Shown in pieces: positions 48,267 to 57,411 of a DNA stretch of 64,000 nucleotides; positions within the stretch are counted from its first letter, which is position 1, and each line of letters begins with the position of its first letter. This stretch comes from Darksidea phi (Eukaryota; Ascomycota; Dothideomycetes; Pleosporales; Lentitheciaceae), in NCBI GenBank assembly GCA_030770425.1, contig JASJFT010000114.1, positions 1 to 64,000 on the forward strand. The letters are read 5' to 3'. The notes beneath the pieces were generated by a model that saw only the letters and a list, made by a program, of their open reading frames with translations, was not told the origin of the DNA and did not search any database. A program made the position numbers and the translations under genes.

Positions 48267-50138
48267 ATGGACATCCCACGCGGCCACGCCATGCTCCCCC
48301 TCAACGAATCCGACTTTCTAGATTTCATCTACAACTACTTCAGATGCGAATACGCACCTATCCGTTCCTTCTGGTCGACCGCCACCGCCGACCCGCGCCA
48401 GCCGCCGCGATGGATTTCCATGGGCCACGAGCTCTCGCCGCTCGGCTTCCGGCCCGCAAATGCACAGGCCCAGAAGGATCTCGAAAGCCTCGACTACTTC
48501 ACCAAGAAATGGAACTTGGATGCCGGGTTTGTGAGGGGGATTGTGCTCCGGTTCGCAAAGTATGAGGGCCATGAACGGTTGGAGAAGAAGTTGTACGAGA
48601 GTTGTAGACTGGATTTGATGGTGAGGAAGGCGCTCAAGGAGAAACATTTGATCGATGCGTTGTGGCCTAGTCCAGCACCGAGGAATATCCCGCACGAGTT
48701 GTTGCAACAGGGTGTCCAGGTGAGGAAGTGGTATGGCGATATGTTTGGGAAGTACTTCCGTACCCTGCACGCCGTAGATGATTTCTCCTTACGCCCGGAA
48801 GTCGACCAGAGGATTAAAAGCAGTACTACCCTGATGCTCGTCCCTTTCGTAGATCATCTCATTTTCGGGACTGTGGATCCGATACTACCGATCGTAGCGA
48901 TGGGGGCCGGGTACTCGAGCGCCAAGGCTGCAAAGGGGAAAGAAGTGCGTGGTGCTGGGACTTTTGGCGAGCCGGATACGTTTGAAGTCAGATTCGATGC
49001 GCCCGCAAAGACGGAGGAGACGTATACGCGGAGCGTCGTGCGGCAGTGTCAATGTTTGAAGTGTGGAAGTAAGAGAGATGTCAAGGTGGTGATTTCGATT
49101 GATCCATCGCCAGGCCCCACAACTCAACGCAATATAGAGAGGAAGACATCGAACTCGGCGACATCGGCATCGAAACGCCATGCTTCGAAGGCGGCACAGA
49201 GATACAGTCCTGGATACAATATGCCCGGCGTCAACGATTCCGCATCCCGAGAAGCTTTACCTCCGCATATAAAGGCACAGAACGCATCGCGAGACGTCCG
49301 ACCGCCCTCACCACAAAAGAAGAAACAGTGTCAGCGGTGCACATTCCTCAATCATCCTGATCTCACTACTTGCGAATTGTGTCAGGGCGAGCTTCCCGAG
49401 ACGCTGGTGGCTGAACCACCTAGTCCAGTGCAGGTGCAGCAAACGACATCGAAACCAAAACACGCTCACTCAGCATCTGTATCGTTGCAGTCAAGGAAGG
49501 ACGAGTTGAAGGAAGCCGAAAGACCGGCAGCGCCGAATAGGAACAGCCTCAGCGCCTCACTCTTCTCCATCTTCCCATTCTCACAGCAGCACCAGGCGGA
49601 GCATCACGCAAATCTTCCGCCCGCACAACCTTCCGATACACCACCTACTACCAACAACAATAACAACAACACACAAACTCGACCAAAATCCGCACGAAAA
49701 CAAGAAGAGCGCCCGCAACCCACCAAAGAACAAAGGCCAGTCCTCCCACCCAGAAAATCATCCCACTCTCTCCCCTCCACCCCACCAAACCTCGTCGACA
49801 ACGACAATGACCCCGAACCCCAACTCTCCGCCCACCCCGAAATGGCAATGATGCCTCTAACACCCCCCGCGACCTCTTCCGGCGCCCACTTCGCCGCCCC
49901 CGTCGGTCTCCCTCAAACACTCATGGACGACTTCGTGCCCGTATCGCCGCCTTCGTTCAGTAGAGAGGAGGAAGATGCTGGGTGGGGCGAGATGTCGAGG
50001 GAAGAAGCGAGGAGGGCTGATCGGAGTGGTGAGGAGGACGAGGAGGATGGGGGTAGGTTGAGTGGGGAGGGATTGGTGGATTTGGATGCTGTGGCTAGGG
50101 AGGAGATGGGTGTTTGGGGAGAAAGGGATGACGAATAG
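48267..50138 (+). CDS. RanBP2-type zinc-finger protein with PUG-like N-terminal region
   Basis: Intronless, 623 aa from Met 48267 (MDIPRGHAMLPL); an earlier in-frame Met at 48174 gives only a low-complexity leader. The N-terminal 200 or so residues form a helical domain (VRGIVLRFAKYEGHERLEKKLYE is typical) that may be PUG-like, but this is weak. The clear element is a RanBP2/NZF zinc finger around residues 350-375, CQRCTFLNHPDLTTCELC; such fingers bind ubiquitin or RNA. A CXC-X-C cluster (QCQCLKCGSKRDVK) lies earlier. The C-terminal third is disordered, Pro/Ser/Asn-rich with a short Asn run and an acidic tail. Ubiquitin-related function is an inference. Confidence 0.75.
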   Translation: MDIPRGHAMLPLNESDFLDFIYNYFRCEYAPIRSFWSTATADPRQPPRWISMGHELSPLGFRPANAQAQKDLESLDYFTKKWNLDAGFVRGIVLRFAKYEGHERLEKKLYESCRLDLMVRKALKEKHLIDALWPSPAPRNIPHELLQQGVQVRKWYGDMFGKYFRTLHAVDDFSLRPEVDQRIKSSTTLMLVPFVDHLIFGTVDPILPIVAMGAGYSSAKAAKGKEVRGAGTFGEPDTFEVRFDAPAKTEETYTRSVVRQCQCLKCGSKRDVKVVISIDPSPGPTTQRNIERKTSNSATSASKRHASKAAQRYSPGYNMPGVNDSASREALPPHIKAQNASRDVRPPSPQKKKQCQRCTFLNHPDLTTCELCQGELPETLVAEPPSPVQVQQTTSKPKHAHSASVSLQSRKDELKEAERPAAPNRNSLSASLFSIFPFSQQHQAEHHANLPPAQPSDTPPTTNNNNNNTQTRPKSARKQEERPQPTKEQRPVLPPRKSSHSLPSTPPNLVDNDNDPEPQLSAHPEMAMMPLTPPATSSGAHFAAPVGLPQTLMDDFVPVSPPSFSREEEDAGWGEMSREEARRADRSGEEDEEDGGRLSGEGLVDLDAVAREEMGVWGERDDE

Positions 50139-50621
50139 ATAGGTTGGTAATGGCGTATAGGGTGTGTTTAAAGATCTCTCTAAGGGTGTTAGCTTGCTTA
50201 GAAGGTGTGTGAAGCAGCGTATAATGCAATACCGGACGCTAAATACGTCTTTTGAAACATGTTTTGCTGAGCTGTTGGAGACATAAAGGTTAGAAACGAG
50301 CGTTTTGTACTCGTATCTATGAGCATGAGAGGGTCAATTTTCAACGCGGTCTCGATAATACATCTCTTTCTCAACGTACTGAATTTGCTAATGTCGACGA
50401 AGATGAAATGGCATGTGAAGGTATGGTGAATACTAGATTGAGTGATTGACGAGCTCGTTGGCGGCGAAGCGGACAGAGCAGACAGGTTGTATGTACATAT
50501 AAGGTCTGAGTATGGGCGGGACGAGTACGGTGAATTTAAAATGACATAGAGTAGTCATTGACTAGCATGCCGTTCCTGCACCCTGCACCCGGCACAAACG
50601 GTGTGGTCGGGAAAGACATTT
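50139..50621. other. intergenic between convergent genes
   Basis: About 480 bp between two gene 3' ends. No feature recognised. Confidence 0.45.
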
Positions 50622-52131
50622 TCAACCGGACTTGACGATCCTAACCACCTCATCGATCTCCTTTGGCGTCGGCGTCAAGTTCTCATATCCCTCATCAGTA
50701 ACCAAGATATTATCTATCCGCATATTAGCGCATGCATACTAAAAGAAGGGACATTCTCCTTACCCTCAATACGCACACCACCCACACTCCAGTATTTCTC
50801 CAACACCTTCTCATCGATAAACTTCGCCTGTTCCGCAATTTTAAGATACGGCTCGATGATAAAGCGACAAAAGTAAATGCCCGGCTCGACCGTGATGACG
50901 CTTCTAGCCGGGAGATTGCCCCTCACCCTCAGATACCGGAACATGGGGTCTTTGTCCTTGTAGTTTGCGTTGCCGCCCGTATCATGCGTGTCCATTCCCA
51001 GATAATGGCCCAAGCCGTGCGGGAAGAAAGCGACGCTGGTCCGCGCTTTCAGAATCTCTTCTGGCGAGCCTTTGAAGAGACCGAGTTTAAGAAGGCCGTC
51101 GATGGCGATTTTGTGGGCGAGCTCGTGGATGGAGTCCCATAGGACGCCGCTCTTCAGCGCATCGATACACTGCTTTTGCATGTCGAGAACGATCTTGTAG
51201 ATGGCTAGGCTCTCCTCGGTGAAATCTCCAGAAAGCGGATATGTGCGCGTAATATCGGAGGCGTAACAATCCACCTCGCAGCCAGCGTCTAGAAGCAGCA
51301 AGTTCTGGCCGGAGATGTCCGAGTTGTTCTTCACGTAGTGCAGTGTGGCGGCATTCTCGCCTGCTGCAACGATTGAGTGGTATGCTTGGTGCTTTGCGTT
51401 GCGTTCGATGCAGGACTTGAGAAAGATGGCTTCTTGTTCAGCTTCGTTCTTCGCTTTAGAGGCTGCCCTCATGGCATTGACGTGCGCAGTGGTAGAGATA
51501 GCGTTGGCTTTTCGAATCAATGCGATTTCGTAGTCCGACTTCGTCACACGACAAGTCTCGATACCGAGCTTGAGCAGGTCAAAGTCCGTGGTCTTGTATG
51601 ACAGGAAAGTGATATCGTCCGAGACTTGTTCCGGGATGGCGAAGATGGTAGACTGTGCGGAGGTTTGTGGGGACGCGAGGTGAGAGTTGATTTCTTCGCT
51701 AGTCTTGACTTCATCGACATCGTACTTTTCTTTTGCTTCCTCAACCGACATGGGCAGGCCAGACCAAATCACTTCCTCGGGCTCGATCGGCGGTATGAAG
51801 AGCGTCAGCTTGTCGCCGCTGATGTCGTATGTGAGGTAAGAATCAGGGAGAATGCAACCGCTCAAGTAGAAGAAGAATCTTCGTTGTCTAAAAGGAGCTT
51901 CGCTATCACTGTCCTGTTGCTAATTAGCTCCCTAACATTCCATTCGATCACTCCATGGGGCGCGTCTACCTCGAGCAGTTTGCTCTTTTGAGCCTCCAAG
52001 TATATCGTTCCGGTCTTATCACCACCTTTCGCAACTATCCAATCCGCAACCTTCTTTGCATGAGCCTTGGCCGGATACTTTCCCTTGAGCACCTCATCGT
52101 AATCCTCCGCCGTGCCCATGGTGGATGACAA
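50622..52131 (-). CDS. Xaa-Pro aminopeptidase / prolidase (M24B)
   Basis: Metallopeptidase that cleaves X-Pro bonds. Three exons, 467 aa; introns 51914-51969 and 50714-50763; exon sum in frame. N-terminal domain starts [14 protein letters not shown] and reads through the first intron into [16 protein letters not shown]. The catalytic pita-bread domain has all metal ligands in order: [18 protein letters not shown] (two Asp), [15 protein letters not shown] (His), ITVEPGIYF (Glu) and VRIEDNILVT (Glu), the last made by splicing. Length and order match fungal PepP/prolidase-like proteins. An internal Met (52119) four residues later is an alternative start. Confidence 0.93.
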
Positions 52132-52679
52132 AGCTTGTCAATGGGGTGGTATTTTGCTGTGTGGGTATTCCCGTCAACACGCTCAACGGTGTATTATAGT
52201 TAAGCTGAATGAGGGCGGAAAGGTTGCTTTCAGGTATTTGTTTGGTGGCTGGTAGTCGAGGTCGAAGCTGCTGGTGGGGCACACGGTTAAACGCGGGGTT
52301 GAGAGATGACAGGCGCGAGCCGCGGTCTAATCAAAACGGAAGGCATCAGGAACAGTGGATATATGAACGTGTTCTTTGATTGAACATTGGCTGGGCGTGT
52401 CTGAATCGTGCTCGTCACTCAGTTGAAGTATATTTATCAACCTACATAGAGGTAGTAGTACAGCATGGTCGACATGCAGTTTCTATCTGTAATCGAAAAT
52501 ACTCCAAGCATCACATTGAATAGATATCCTAATACTCCCTATCATCATGAATGTACCCACCAACTTTAGTACCTTCATGACTCAAACCTAAAGCTCACCC
52601 CAATATAATCTATATTTTGGAACAACCCAATACCTTCTAAACGCCTTAAGCCGTGAATCCAACACTGATATATTCGAGT
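52132..52679. other. intergenic
   Basis: About 550 bp, AT-rich toward the right side (52480-52640). No gene recognised. Confidence 0.4.
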
Positions 52680-53690
52680 CTAATCTTTCCATCTTGCGAG
52701 GAATTTAGCCATGTCATCGGAAGGCATGGGAGCCGGAGCAACCTAAAGCCCAAATTAGCCTTGGCCTGATCGTCGAATTCACACAGCATAGTTGTGGCCA
52801 ACGGGAAAGCCGCGCAGCCGCAAACTCTGGATCGGACACAACCGTAACGTACCGTGTTCGCCATACTCGACACTTTGTGAGTTTGACTCTGCGTAATTGT
52901 TGTCTGTATCTTCGGAATAGGCAACATTGTCCGCGCAATATCTACCGAGCTCGTCGGATACTGAGGCGTGGCATTCTTTTTCGTGATCTTCGTAGGAGGC
53001 ACAGGTTGCATCGGTGCATAGCGTGTTGGACCCGTCTGCATAGTATATTCCACATCGAAAAGTTCCGCATCCGGATTCGCTGCTGCTCCGTCTTTTGTAG
53101 TCGTGTCCTCACTCGGGGGACCGCCGGTTCCTTTGACGGATTTCATGCCTGTGAGTACGTTGTCTTTGAAGGTACCGGTCATGCCCGAGTACGAGAAGCG
53201 TGGCGAGTAGACCGTCAGTGTGCCGCCCGTCTTCGCTGTTGCGACGATCCTAAGGAAACTGATAGCTATGCTTAGCATACCGGTATAACGGTAGCGTTAT
53301 GGGAGAGTCGACGTACTATGCGTTCGCGGGCTTGTCCGCGCCCTCCGCGGTTCCAACCATGCCTTGGGCTTTATTCCCAGCAGAGAATTGCCCCGCCGTC
53401 GTTATAGCAAGACCGCAATACTGAAACGAAGAGATAAGCTTTTATCGCGCCCCCTTGGTGCAATTTCGACTCACTATTGTCTCTTTAGTGTTGCCGCCTG
53501 CACAAAGGTGCAACTCGAAGGTTGTGAGATCTGCGAGCGCCGGCCCATCGCCGCCGTCTTTCCATTCCACCTCGATTGCCTGGCCAGCGGTAAGTGTTTC
53601 ACCGGCCTCGGGCTTTGTGAATTCGATACCGGCATGCACCACCGTTACGAGAGCGGCGCAGATGGCTAATGGCGCCAGTAAACGGCCCAT
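52680..53690 (-). CDS. Kre9/Knh1-family cell-wall protein
   Basis: Secreted protein of the KRE9/KNH1 family involved in beta-1,6-glucan assembly. Four exons, 262 aa; introns 53421-53474, 53259-53316 and 52743-52852; exon sum in frame. Signal peptide MGRLLAPLAICAALVTVVHA, then an Ig-like N-terminal domain (IEFTKPEAGETLTAGQAIEV, WKDGGDGPALADLTTFELHL, NAYFLRIVATAKTGGTL made by splicing). The C-terminal domain has TGPTRYAPMQPVPPTKIT, the family hallmark. The C-terminus is short and Met/Lys rich (PMPSDDMAKFLARWKD), without a GPI signal. Confidence 0.88.
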
Positions 53691-54240
53691 GGCGCTGTGA
53701 ACGACGGGTAACGAGCGACGGTGATAACGAGGGACAGCGGTACGTTGGAAGTAAGGCGCGTAGACAGGGACGGCGGGGTAAGGCGGCGGTCAGCGAGCGT
53801 GCTTGTCGTGGAGGATTGATGCGTTTGAGTTTGGTCTGAGCTTGATTTCAACTTGTGGCGTTGGTCGAGCCAGGGGCAGGTGCGATCGACGTACCCACAT
53901 GCGCTAGGCTAAATCGAGAGGCGGCATGCATTCCGTCGTCTCGTCCACAACAAGTTATCGATGCGGTGCTATCCTTTGAACAGAAGTTTGAAGCATGACA
54001 TTAGCTCGTCCCTATGTGCTATGTGGTATCAAGTATGGCCCCCAAACGCCCTCATGCTAGCCAAGTTGTAGCCAGTCCAAGGCTTCTCTTTTTGCTCCTA
54101 TCGTACATATGTGCCCATTCAAAGTCCGACATCCTGCCCGCCTTTTGAAGACGCCGATAGCGTGCTGCTCCATGACAGTACTTCGATCCGAGCCGTAGAA
54201 AAATACCAGGGCCTTGTTCTCGCATCCCGTAAATCAGACC
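53691..54240. other. intergenic
   Basis: About 550 bp between the KNH1-like promoter and the cyclin 3' end. No gene recognised. Confidence 0.4.
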
Positions 54241-55278
54241 CTACCGAAGCTTGGGCATCCTTAGGGTGAACGACGGTAACTTGGTAGTCGTGGTCGCAGC
54301 CTGTCCCGCCTTCTGCAATGAGAGAGTCGACTCTTGCAACCGCTCCGGACGCCACATCTGAAGATCGAATGACAAAAGGAATTCCACGCACAGCTCTAGC
54401 CGACTTAGAGCCACATCATCTACGCCTCCCACCGCTGCTAGACGTTTCTGTGGCCAGCGGTGGTCTTCCAAAGTCTTCATAGCCACCGTAACACATGCAA
54501 GGACCAGTCGATGCATCGTACGAGGTGTAAGCGGAACGCTCTTGTCAATGACGCAAAGACGCAGAATGTAGGACCCGGCAGCTAACCAGACACCTGTGGA
54601 CACAGGGCAGAATTGCTGTATGCGATTGACATAGTCCTCCAGGCCAACTTTTGGCACTGTTTTCGAGAAGAACTTCCGGGCCATGTTTGCCCGCTGCACC
54701 CATTCAGGCTCTGCGCCCGCGCCGATGTCGTAAGTAATAGTCGGCTCATCATGGCTGGCCTCTGGTTGCTCGAGTGTCGTGGCTTGCGTCCTTTCTCTCT
54801 CGGCGGGAATCGGCGTCGCTGGCCGAGATGCCACACGTCGATGTGCACGGAAACTGGGTCCGTTTTCTTTTCCGATAGGGGTCTGTGGTCGTGATAGCGG
54901 TGGTGTTGCCGGGACTTCGCCGGTAGCATTTGCAAGTGAAAGTACCGAGCGCATCACTATTTTCATCGCCGTCTCTCGTGGCATGGTCAGAATGTCTAGC
55001 TCCTCTTCTGCAGGAGGTGAGGGTGCATCTTGGACGCTCAGACTACCAAATTCAGGAAGTACACCCGCATCGCCGGCAGGGTTTGGCGCTGGTGGAGGAG
55101 TTGGATTCATCTGTCTCTTGATGGGTGCAGCAACAAGTCCCGGATGGACGAGGGCTGGGGGAGTCGGGTGGCAGATCTGGAGCATTTGGACTTGTCGAAA
55201 CGCGCGCCTGCAGTAATCGTCGTGGCCGTGCAAATCGCTGATTGAAAGCAATGCAACTGGTGCTGATGGCAAAGGCAA
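54241..55278 (-). CDS. Pho80-like (Pcl-type) cyclin
   Basis: Intronless, up to 345 aa. The cyclin region lies at about residues 195-325: FSKTVPKVGLEDYVNRIQQF, the Pcl-type YILRLCVID, RTMHRLVLACVTVAMKTLED and the cyclin-box helix LSRLELCVEFLLSFDLQM. Pho80/Pcl cyclins partner the Pho85 kinase, for example in phosphate and cell-cycle control. The first 190 residues are Pro/Ser/Thr-rich and probably disordered; a Met at residue 57 (MNPTPPPAPNP) may be the true start because the residues before it look like UTR. Which Pcl subgroup it belongs to cannot be decided by eye. Confidence 0.85.
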   Translation of the reverse strand: MPLPSAPVALLSISDLHGHDDYCRRAFRQVQMLQICHPTPPALVHPGLVAAPIKRQMNPTPPPAPNPAGDAGVLPEFGSLSVQDAPSPPAEEELDILTMPRETAMKIVMRSVLSLANATGEVPATPPLSRPQTPIGKENGPSFRAHRRVASRPATPIPAERERTQATTLEQPEASHDEPTITYDIGAGAEPEWVQRANMARKFFSKTVPKVGLEDYVNRIQQFCPVSTGVWLAAGSYILRLCVIDKSVPLTPRTMHRLVLACVTVAMKTLEDHRWPQKRLAAVGGVDDVALSRLELCVEFLLSFDLQMWRPERLQESTLSLQKAGQAATTTTKLPSFTLRMPKLR

Positions 55279-56938
55279 CAGAAGTTAGGGTCTGAATCGG
55301 ACTTGTGCTTGTCCAGAGGCTGACGGTGAAGGTTGTAGTCCGATTCTCAGGGTTCAGCCGGGTTAGGCGCGAGGGCGAGGACTATGGTAATGCTCAATTC
55401 GGCGAAGCCACTGGGACCAGAAGCTCGGAGGCTGGGGAGGAATATCGACTGTGTCGTGCTGTGGGAGAGATGGGGGTTGCGCAAGGCCTTGAGAGGCGGG
55501 TTCTAGATTGGCCGACTTGCAAATTGTCTGCAAATCAAGGGACACTTGTGGGAATTGCCGATTGACTTTATCGACACCAAGCCGCTTTGTACCGCAGCGA
55601 CAGAAGGCATATAAGGGCCTTTTGAGGGACGACGGAGCCGCGCGACGGGATGTCCATACGAGTCGGGTATTGGCGAACGGCGGGGGGGTACGGCAGCGCT
55701 GGCGAGTCACGGACAGGCTGTAACGTGTACTGTGTACGTGGGAGCCTGAAGGGGCTTCGGAACGACCAGATGAGGCAGACAAAGGGTCTCGTGGACTGCA
55801 GAATCTGGCTAGACCTAAGGCTGGGCCGGCGGGCCGACAGCAGACTGAAGAGAGGAGAGAGGCAAAAGGGCGAACGTCTAGGATTCTGGACGCTCAGGCA
55901 TGGAGGCGAGACTGTGGAGAGGGATGGGATGTTGAATGGAGCAGGACGCCTCTGGCAGGTAATTGGCGCTTGGTGTCCCGTTAAATAAGCCCTGCAGGAT
56001 GGATACATGCCGCGTTGGCCAGCCCAACAGCGTCGCCGTTCTTGGGTGGGTTGACTGGCGATGCGGGGAAGGGCGCCCTGCGACGTTTCTGGCCTGCTGC
56101 AGCTTCTGGCTGAAAAGCAGTTGTGAATTGTACAACCTCATCGATCGATCGCTGCCCCGATAGATGCTGGACATATGGGACGAGCGGGCGTCTTCGAGCA
56201 GCTGCAGCCGTCCCCGGCACTCTCGGCTTTATATCTGACACGTGCAAATGGCCGCCTCTCCACAGCCTGCACACGTCGACAATCTCGCCCTCCCGCGATA
56301 CCTCTCGCTGGACAGACACCGCCCGTCGAACATTAGTCTAATGCACCCTGCAGCCGAACGCATGCACACGATAATGCTCATGCGCTGGAATGCCTACACC
56401 CTCACAGCGCGGAAGCGGAGCGTCAGCCGCGCCACAACCCAGGCCGTATCCTGATAGCCAATGCTACAGCATCGACCAGGCTCGGTGCAGGACAGGCGAA
56501 GACACCACTTCTAAGTGTCCGTATTGTCCTTCTTCCCCCTCCCGGCTCCGTGTGAGATGCGTGTCGCCTGGTGCGTGGCGTCTGCAAGGTCTAGCCAGTA
56601 ATCCTGCACTCGTCTGATCTCCCTCCGGCTTTCTCCTCCTAATGCTTACACAGGATACTACCGTTTCATTCGTTCTATCCGCTGTCCGAGCTGTCAACCT
56701 CTGTCGGAATCGAGGCAAGCTCATCCGAGGTGCAGAACTTCATTGTCGGGGTGCACGAATCAGCTTTAGCGCTGTCAGCTCTGCCTTACCCCCGAAATCT
56801 AGCCTGTCGTTCGCACACCCATCGCTGTTGTTCCGAATCTACCAGTCAACGCCGCTCCGCTAGGTCGCCGCTTGCACACGATCGTCGGGCTACACAACCT
56901 GCAGCAGTTGGCCCATATGTGCAGAAGCGAGCGTCTTA
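55279..56938. other. intergenic, no gene recognised
   Basis: About 1.7 kb of pyrimidine/purine-skewed sequence with overlapping short frames on both strands. None has a recognisable domain. Confidence 0.45.
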
Positions 56939-57042
56939 TCTTATCCATCCCAAGAGAAGTCGCGTAGCTTGACTGAGACATATGCTTGGGTGCTGGATCT
57001 TGTCTCAGTCAAGCTACTCGACTTCTCTTGTGACGGATAAGA
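56939..57042. repeat. 104-bp near-perfect hairpin (42-bp arms, 20-bp loop)
   Basis: Left arm 56939-56980 and right arm 57001-57042 are reverse complements with 39 of 42 positions matching; the loop is 56981-57000. The arms contain AAGAGAAGTCG and GTAGCTTGACTGAGACA on the left. The two arms are AAG/AGA-rich on one strand. It lies about 370 bp before the GH89 start and far from any stop codon of a neighbour, so it is not an obvious terminator. It may be a solo MITE, a relic of an inverted insertion, or a template for a small-RNA precursor. Confidence 0.85.
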
Positions 57043-57411
57043 TCGAGCTTCGAATTCATCTTGCGAGCCTTTGCAATTTCGAGCCGTCGGCTCCAGTGAT
57101 TTCAGATGGAAAGATTGCCGAATCGTAGAGCAAGGTGAGGAATTGGCGGGCCCATGGTTTTGGAAAGAAGAATACCCTATGATGCCAACCGTTATCTGAT
57201 GTTGTGAGAATCGCTCTGTTTGACGTCACCGTCAGCCTGCACCCTGCCTGATTGCCTGCATGGAGGCTGCGGGCAAAAACGATGATGGTCATCCAAGAAA
57301 CCGCTACAGACAATAACCGTCTTTTTGACGTCAACATGCAGTTCTGGCGTCAATCGCCATCACTCGACTTTGCTTATCGGGGCTCCCTTGGCTCTACTTT
57401 CGTTATTAGCT
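57043..57411. other. presumed GH89 promoter
   Basis: About 370 bp between the hairpin and the GH89 start. No specific site recognised. Confidence 0.4.

Noticed and set aside
57325..57411. earlier Met as start of the GH89 protein
   Set aside because: Only the Met at 57412 is followed directly by a clean signal peptide.
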